NCBI GenBank assembly: GCA_964570285.1
Contig: CAZMXP010000037.1
Coordinates: forward strand, 1-53,718
Direction of reading: 5' to 3'
Source of the DNA: CAZMXP01 sp964570285
GTDB lineage: Bacteria; Planctomycetota; PLA2
Length of the DNA stretch: 53,718 nucleotides
Of this stretch, positions 49,123 through 53,718 are shown piece by piece. The notes beneath the pieces were generated by a model. The model searched no databases. It saw only the letters and a program-made list of their open reading frames with translations, and had not been told where the DNA came from. The position numbers and the translations under genes were made by a program. Every line of letters starts with the position of its first letter. The first letter of the stretch is position 1.

Positions 49123-50886
49123 ATGCCCCTCCGCCTGCTGCTTTCTGCCCTCCTCCTCGCGACCGCCGCCCACGCCGAAAAGGTGCTGCGCGTGCCGATG
49201 GAGACCGACGGGCCGAAATCCCTCGACCCGGTCCGCGGCTCGACGACCTACGAATCGATCGTCTGCGACCAGATCTACGACTGCCTGCTGCGCTACCGCT
49301 ACCCGAGCGAGCCGCCCACGCTCGAGCCGAACCTGCTCGAGGCGATGCCGTCGGTCAGCGACGACGGCCTCACCTACCGCTTCAGGCTGAAGCCCGGCGT
49401 GCGCTTCTGCGACGATCCGTGCTTCCCGGGCGGCAAGGGGCGCGAACTCGTCGCGGGCGACGTCTTCTACTCGTGGAAGCGGATGGCGGACGACGACAAC
49501 CAGCCGCAGAGCTGGTGGCTGCTCGAGGGCACGATCGTCGGCTTCGACGCCTACCGGAAGGCGCAGAACGCCGCGGCGAACTTCGACTACGACGCGCCGG
49601 TCGAGGGCATGCGGCTGCTGTCGGACCACGAGTTCGAGATCGTGCTCGAGAACCCGTCGCCGATCTTCCTCTACGTGCTCGCGATGTTCCAGACCGCGGT
49701 CGTGCCGCGCGAGGCGGCGACGACCTACGGCACGCGCTTCTCGCGCCATCCGGTCGGCAGCGGGCCCTTCCGCCTCGCGAAGGAGGAGGACTGGGTCGCG
49801 GGCAAGAGCATCTCGCTCGTGAAGAACCCTTCGTTTCGCGATGAAATGTGGGGGGGCGCGGGGGGGCGGAGCGGAGCGGAGTCCCCCCCGAAGGAAGCAG
49901 CGGGTCCCGGGGGGGAGCCGCTGAAAGTCCCCTTCGTCGACCGCATGCAGATCACCTTCTTCGTCGAGGACCAGCCGCGCTGGCTCGAGTTCCAGGCGGG
50001 CAACCTCGACTACGTGACGGTGCCCGCCGAGTACTTCCCGCAGGCGTTCAACAAGAGGTCGCGCAAGCTGCGCGCGGAGTACGTCGACAAGGGCATCAAG
50101 GACCACGCGGTGCCGCTGCTCGACCTGATCTTCCGCGCCTTCAACATGGACGATCCGCTGCTCGGCGGCTACACCGAGGAGAGAAAGGCGCTGCGGCGCG
50201 CGATCCACCTCGCGACCGACCTCGAGGAGTTCAACGACGCCTTCTACAACAACGTCTGCATCGTCTACGACGGGCCGATCCCGCCGACGCTCGACGGCCA
50301 CCCGGGAAAGCGCCTGCTCGGCAAGCCGCGCAGCAACCAGGGGCCCGATCTCGACCGCGCGCGGGCTGAGCTCGCGAAGGCGGGCTATCCCGGCGGGGAG
50401 GGGCTTCCGCCCCTCGAGTACTGGACGAGCCAGGGGGGCAACAGCAAGGAGCAGACCGAGCTCTTCCAGCGGCAGCTCGCGAAGATCGGCGTGAAGCTGA
50501 ACGTGCGGCTCGTCGATTTCAGCCAGCTCTCGGAGGCGACGCACAAGAAGAAGGCGCCCTTCTTCTCGTTCGCCTGGGGCACCGACTACCCCGACGCGGA
50601 GAACAACCTCGCGATCTTCTACGGGCCCAACGAGTCGCCCGGTTCGAACTTCAGCAACTACAAGAACCCGCGCTACGACGAGCTCTACCGGCAGATCAAG
50701 CGCATGGCGCCCTCGCCGGAGCGCACGAAGATCCTCGAGGAGATGCGCGACATGCTGCTCGAGGACGTGCCCTACATCGGGTCGATGGCGCGCACGCGCT
50801 ACTACCTGCAGAGCCCCGCGGTGCGCAACTTCTTCCCCACCGAGACCTACTGGACGTGGATGCGCTATCTCGACGTCAGCCGGTAG
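49123..50886 (+). CDS. oligopeptide/solute-binding protein (SBP_bac_5, OppA-like)
   Basis: 587 residues. Signal peptide 1-18 (LLLSALLLATAAHA). The family opening is LRVPMETDGPKSLDPVRGST, then TYESIVCDQIYDCLLRYR and the DVFYSWKRM region. Captures peptides or other solutes and hands them to the two permeases that follow. Oddity: residues about 242-266 are an insertion encoded by G/C homopolymers, with a G7 run and a C7 run that can pair (49860-49889), in a part where the family normally runs straight from KNPSFRDE to VDRMQITFF. First gene of a three-gene import unit. Leaderless promoter. Confidence 0.93.
   Translation: MPLRLLLSALLLATAAHAEKVLRVPMETDGPKSLDPVRGSTTYESIVCDQIYDCLLRYRYPSEPPTLEPNLLEAMPSVSDDGLTYRFRLKPGVRFCDDPCFPGGKGRELVAGDVFYSWKRMADDDNQPQSWWLLEGTIVGFDAYRKAQNAAANFDYDAPVEGMRLLSDHEFEIVLENPSPIFLYVLAMFQTAVVPREAATTYGTRFSRHPVGSGPFRLAKEEDWVAGKSISLVKNPSFRDEMWGGAGGRSGAESPPKEAAGPGGEPLKVPFVDRMQITFFVEDQPRWLEFQAGNLDYVTVPAEYFPQAFNKRSRKLRAEYVDKGIKDHAVPLLDLIFRAFNMDDPLLGGYTEERKALRRAIHLATDLEEFNDAFYNNVCIVYDGPIPPTLDGHPGKRLLGKPRSNQGPDLDRARAELAKAGYPGGEGLPPLEYWTSQGGNSKEQTELFQRQLAKIGVKLNVRLVDFSQLSEATHKKKAPFFSFAWGTDYPDAENNLAIFYGPNESPGSNFSNYKNPRYDELYRQIKRMAPSPERTKILEEMRDMLLEDVPYIGSMARTRYYLQSPAVRNFFPTETYWTWMRYLDVSR
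49850..49889 (+). repeat. in-frame G/C hairpin tract inside the binding-protein gene
   Basis: G7-CGC-G7 (49850-49866), then a three-times CGGAG repeat, then C7 (49883-49889). The second G7 and the C7 can form a 7-bp stem. Encoded residues are Gly/Ala/Arg/Ser/Pro and are not part of the family fold. Confidence 0.6.
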
Positions 50887-50889
50887 GCC

Positions 50890-51837
50890 ATGCTCGCGTA
50901 CGTCACCCGGAAGCTGCTCTACAACATCCCCGTCTTCCTCGGCATCATCGCGGTGCTGATGGTGGCGTTGCGGGTGAACGACCCGGTCTGGGGCAAGCTC
51001 GGCAAGCACGCGTCGCAGGAGAAGCACGACGAGGAGGAGCGCCGCCTCGGTCTCGCGGACCCCTTCTACGTGCAGTACGCGCGCTTCCTCTGGGGCTTCG
51101 GGCTCGCGGCCGAGAGCTGGGACAAGCCGGGACGCACCGTCGGCGAGGAACTCGGCGACGCGATCGGGCCGAGCCTCGCGATCACCGTGCCCGCGCTCGT
51201 CCTGACGACGATCCTCGGCCTCGGCATCGGCATCCTCAGCGCCTACCGCCGCGGGCGGCTGCTCGACCGGTCGCTGATGGGGCTCGCCGTCGTCGGCATG
51301 AGCATCAGCTTCCTCGTCTACATCATCTTCGGGCAGTACTTCGGCGCCTTCAAGCTGAACCAGTGGCGCGAGACGCCCCTCTTCGCGATCCAGGGCTACG
51401 ACGCGACGCAGCCGCTCTGGTGGATCTCCTACTGCCTGCTTCCGGTGCTGATCAGCACGATCGTCGCGCTCGGCTACGACTCGCGCTTCTACCGCGCGCT
51501 CGCGGTCGAGGAGATCAACCGCGACTACATCCGCACCGCGCGCTCGAAGGGGCTCTCTGAGCGCAGCGTGCTCTTCAAGCACCTGCTCAAGAACGCGATG
51601 CTGACGGTCATCACGCACGTGATGATCACGCTGCCCTTCCTCGTCGAGGGGTCGCTGCTGCTCGAGGTCTTCTTCAACATCCCCGGCATGGGCAAGGTGC
51701 TGATCACCGCGATCAACGCGAAGGACTTCCCGGTCATCCAGGGGTTCACCGCGATCTTCGCGGCGCTCTTCATCGCGAGCAACATCCTCACCGACGTGCT
51801 CTACGCGGCCGTCGATCCCCGCGTGAGGCTCTCGTGA
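50890..51837 (+). CDS. ABC importer permease (OppB/DppB type)
   Basis: 315 residues. Begins MLAYVTRKLLYNIPVFLGII, the OppB opening. Six TMs; the ATPase-contact loop is EEINRDYIRTARSKGLSERS with KGLS. The predicted periplasmic stretch after TM1 is normal. It overlaps the second permease by 4 bases. Only 3 bases separate it from the binding-protein stop. No OppD/OppF-type ATPase is nearby. Confidence 0.94.
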   Translation: MLAYVTRKLLYNIPVFLGIIAVLMVALRVNDPVWGKLGKHASQEKHDEEERRLGLADPFYVQYARFLWGFGLAAESWDKPGRTVGEELGDAIGPSLAITVPALVLTTILGLGIGILSAYRRGRLLDRSLMGLAVVGMSISFLVYIIFGQYFGAFKLNQWRETPLFAIQGYDATQPLWWISYCLLPVLISTIVALGYDSRFYRALAVEEINRDYIRTARSKGLSERSVLFKHLLKNAMLTVITHVMITLPFLVEGSLLLEVFFNIPGMGKVLITAINAKDFPVIQGFTAIFAALFIASNILTDVLYAAVDPRVRLS

Positions 51838-53018
51838 TCCGGCGCCTTTTCGCCTCCCGGGCCTTCCGCAAGTTCTGCCGGAGCCGCCTCGCGGTCGTCT
51901 CGGCGGTCATCATCGCGGTCTATGCCGTCGCCGGCGCCGCGATCCTCTTCTTCGGGCTCGTCAGCCTGCGCGACACCACCGACCGCTACGCGCCGAACTC
52001 GATCCCGGGCTGGGGGGGCAGCCAGAAGGCCGAGAAGCGGCTCGAGGACGCGGAGTTCCTCTTCAAAGAGGTCGAGCGCGCGCTGAAGCGGGGCGACCCG
52101 GCGGAGGCGCTCGCGACGGTCCGCATGGGACGCCAGCGCGCGTCGAGCCGTCCGGTGGAGCAGGTCCGCGCCGACCTCGACGAGGCGGGCGAACTGCTGG
52201 ACATGCTCTTCGACGTGGAGCGCTGGAGCGAGGCGAAGCCCGAGCACCACGCGGCGCTCGCGAAGGTCGAGGCGGTCGTCGCCCGGCTCTACGATCCCCT
52301 CGACGGCGCCGACGCGCGCTGGCAGGCCTTCGCGCTCTGCTGCGGCACCGACCGGCAGGGGCGGTCGATCGCGCTGCGCGCCGTCTACGCGATCAAGGTC
52401 GCGCTGCAGATCGGCACGATCACCGCGATCGTCTCCGTGCTGCTCGGCGGCCTGCTCGGCGCGATGGCCGCCTACTACGGCGGCTGGGTGGACCACCTGA
52501 TCCAGTGGCTCTACTCGACGCTCTCGGCGGTCCCCTACATCGTGCTGCTCGCGGTGCTCGTCTTCATGTTCAGCGGCAGCGCGCTCGAGCAGACGCTGAT
52601 CCCCGTCTACGCCGCCTTCTGCCTGACGTTCTGGATCGGCACCTGCCGCGTCGTCCGCGGCGAGGTCATGCGCCTCAAGGAACTCGACTACGTGCAGGCG
52701 GCCGTCAGCGTCGGGCAGGGGCGCTTCCGGATCCTCGTCCGCCACATCCTGCCGAATGTCAGCCACCTGCTCTTCATCAACTTCTCGCTGCTCTTCATCG
52801 CGGCGATCAAGAGCGAGGTCATCCTGACTTTCCTCGGGCTCGGCGTGAAGAACGAGCCCAGTTGGGGCACGATGATCAGCCAGAGCAAGCCCGAGGTCAT
52901 CAACGACTTCTTCTGGCAAGTCGGCGCCGCGACGACGCTGATGTTCGTGCTCGTGCTCGCCTTCAACATCTTCACCGACGCGCTGCAGGACGCGCTCGAC
53001 CCGAAGCACGTCGGGTAG
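51834..53018 (+). CDS. ABC importer permease (OppC/DppC type) with an extra helical domain
   Basis: 394 residues, GTG start, versus about 300 for OppC. TM1 (about 20-42) is followed by about 120 extra residues (about 48-165; QKAEKRLEDAEFLFKEVERA, RADLDEAGELLDMLFDVERW), charged and helical, before the usual permease region (RWQAFALCCGTDRQGRSI; then TM bundle). EAA-type loop LKELDYVQAAVSVGQGRFRI is present. With the binding protein and OppB-like permease it should form the membrane channel. The stop directly abuts the convergent pseudopilin stop. Confidence 0.92.
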   Translation: MIRRLFASRAFRKFCRSRLAVVSAVIIAVYAVAGAAILFFGLVSLRDTTDRYAPNSIPGWGGSQKAEKRLEDAEFLFKEVERALKRGDPAEALATVRMGRQRASSRPVEQVRADLDEAGELLDMLFDVERWSEAKPEHHAALAKVEAVVARLYDPLDGADARWQAFALCCGTDRQGRSIALRAVYAIKVALQIGTITAIVSVLLGGLLGAMAAYYGGWVDHLIQWLYSTLSAVPYIVLLAVLVFMFSGSALEQTLIPVYAAFCLTFWIGTCRVVRGEVMRLKELDYVQAAVSVGQGRFRILVRHILPNVSHLLFINFSLLFIAAIKSEVILTFLGLGVKNEPSWGTMISQSKPEVINDFFWQVGAATTLMFVLVLAFNIFTDALQDALDPKHVG

Positions 53019-53606
53019 TCACTCCGCCGCGAGGCAGCGCAGCTCCTCGACGGGGGAGGTCTCGCCGGGGGCCACGGGGGCGGAGCGCGAGAGGTTCCAC
53101 TGGTCGACCTTGTCGCGCCACTTCGCGGCGCCGCCGGTGAGGCCGACGACGTAGCCGCGGTTGTCGTGGTGGTCCTCGCTGTCGTCGCAGACGAGCACCG
53201 CCCCCGGGCCCCCTTTCGACAGGCGGCAGCCTTCGACGGCCATCGCGCGGCCGGCGTAGCTTGTCAGCCTTCCGAGATCGCCGCCCAGGTCGTTGTAGAC
53301 GTCGACGCCGCCGGCCTGCGCGAGGCTCTCGTGGACGTCGCCGGGGCAGAAGAGCGTGCCGAGGCCGTCCTCGCCCTGGATCTGGCCCTTCTTGACGAGG
53401 TAGAGGATCAGTGCGGGCCCGCCGTCGGTGGGGTAGCGCACCTGCCCCTCGAGCAGGCCGACGATGTTGCGCACGTTGTTGATGCAGGCGAGCTTGTTCT
53501 GCTCGTGCTGGCCGGTGGTGATGAGCGGCACGACGAGGCCGGCCAGCACCCCGAGGATTGCAATGACGACGAGAATCTCGATCAGCGTGAAACCCTTGCG
53601 ATTCAT
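53019..53606 (-). CDS. type II secretion pseudopilin-like protein (GspG type)
   Basis: 195 residues. Start ATG 53606 preceded by AAGGAGG. Prepilin leader MNRKG with cleavage before Phe6, then FTLIEILVVIAILGVLAGL, the N-methylated hydrophobic helix. The C-terminal domain (about 35-195) has Cys pairs (NKLACINN, FCPGDV, VEGCRL, LVCDDS, LRCLAAE) and no GspG calcium site that I can see; the length and the ITTGQHEQNKLACINNVRNI pattern fit planctomycete-type G proteins. A pilus or T2SS pseudopilin, or a stand-alone extracellular type IV filament protein. No other secretion genes are in view. Confidence 0.9.
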   Translation of the reverse strand: MNRKGFTLIEILVVIAILGVLAGLVVPLITTGQHEQNKLACINNVRNIVGLLEGQVRYPTDGGPALILYLVKKGQIQGEDGLGTLFCPGDVHESLAQAGGVDVYNDLGGDLGRLTSYAGRAMAVEGCRLSKGGPGAVLVCDDSEDHHDNRGYVVGLTGGAAKWRDKVDQWNLSRSAPVAPGETSPVEELRCLAAE

Positions 53607-53673
53607 GAGCGCCTCCTTCCGGGGGGCGCTCATGCACCGGCCGTGCCGCGTACCGGGAGGAGTGGACAAGTGG

Positions 53674-53705
53674 CACAGAGACACAGGGACACAGAGACGC
53701 GAGGG
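53674..53705 (+). repeat. 8-bp-period array (CACAGAGA type)
   Basis: CACAGAGA, CACAGGGA, CACAGAGA, then CGCGAGGG, followed by a G10 run near the window end. Same period as the arrays at 24771, 25274 and 39828. Confidence 0.65.
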
Positions 53706-53718
53706 ATGGGGGGGGGCA

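Overview
The window is about 53.7 kb of very GC-rich DNA from a Gram-negative-type bacterium. Pointers are several lipoprotein signal peptides, a SecD-SecF fusion with YajC, a type II pseudopilin-like protein, many TPR, HEAT and VWA proteins, and a very large membrane-bound sigma-54 activator. The HEAT motif LTGQEFG, the start-site habits and the tiny zinc-ribbon and membrane proteins suggest Planctomycetota or a related uncultured lineage. That placement is an inference; the 23S fragment at the left edge would settle it. No CRISPR array, prophage or obvious biosynthetic cluster is visible.

Layout. 1-1001: 3' end of a 23S rRNA, 5S rRNA, tRNA-Ile(GAT), and an opposing tRNA-Ala(TGC). 1126-5151: a CpxP/Spy-like envelope protein, nadB (NAD synthesis) and hflX (ribosome-associated GTPase). 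5229-11550: a LysM protein, the yajC-orf108-secDF export operon, mnmA (tRNA thiolation) and an HU-type protein. 11620-21746: VWA, HEAT and TPR envelope proteins, then a 1742-residue one-protein sensor/sigma-54 activator divergent from a 56-residue membrane protein. 21872-31855: housekeeping genes (four-cluster ferredoxin, mobB, polyprenyl synthase, UvrD-like helicase, a lipocalin-like repeat protein, a NatAB-type exporter) interrupted by three shrunken IS1182-like insertion elements. 31856-39789: a one-carbon operon (fhs, cyclic-nucleotide-domain protein, folD), hpt-rhomboid-metalloprotease, a NUDIX-SnoaL fusion and an MsbA-like ABC exporter. 40054-45045: tRNA-Val, an EfpL-type elongation factor and small metabolic genes. 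45106-53606: a PelA-like deacetylase, a UbiD-family decarboxylase, an Opp-type importer (binding protein and two permeases, no ATPases in the window) and a pseudopilin-like protein.

Genes are packed tightly: ATGA or GTGA overlaps of 4 bp, 8-bp overlaps, convergent 3' overlaps of 13, 23 and 35 bp, and one divergent pair whose start codons touch. Many first genes lack a Shine-Dalgarno sequence and instead have a -10-like TANNNT hexamer 5-9 bases before the start codon, which suggests frequent leaderless transcripts.

The points most worth a second look are the sigma-54 activator with its periplasmic CBM9-like sensor and repeat-bearing divergent intergenic region; the IS1182-like remnants and other palindromes that sit exactly at CTAG sequences containing TAG stop codons; the 8-bp-period purine-rich arrays; and the leaderless promoter pattern.
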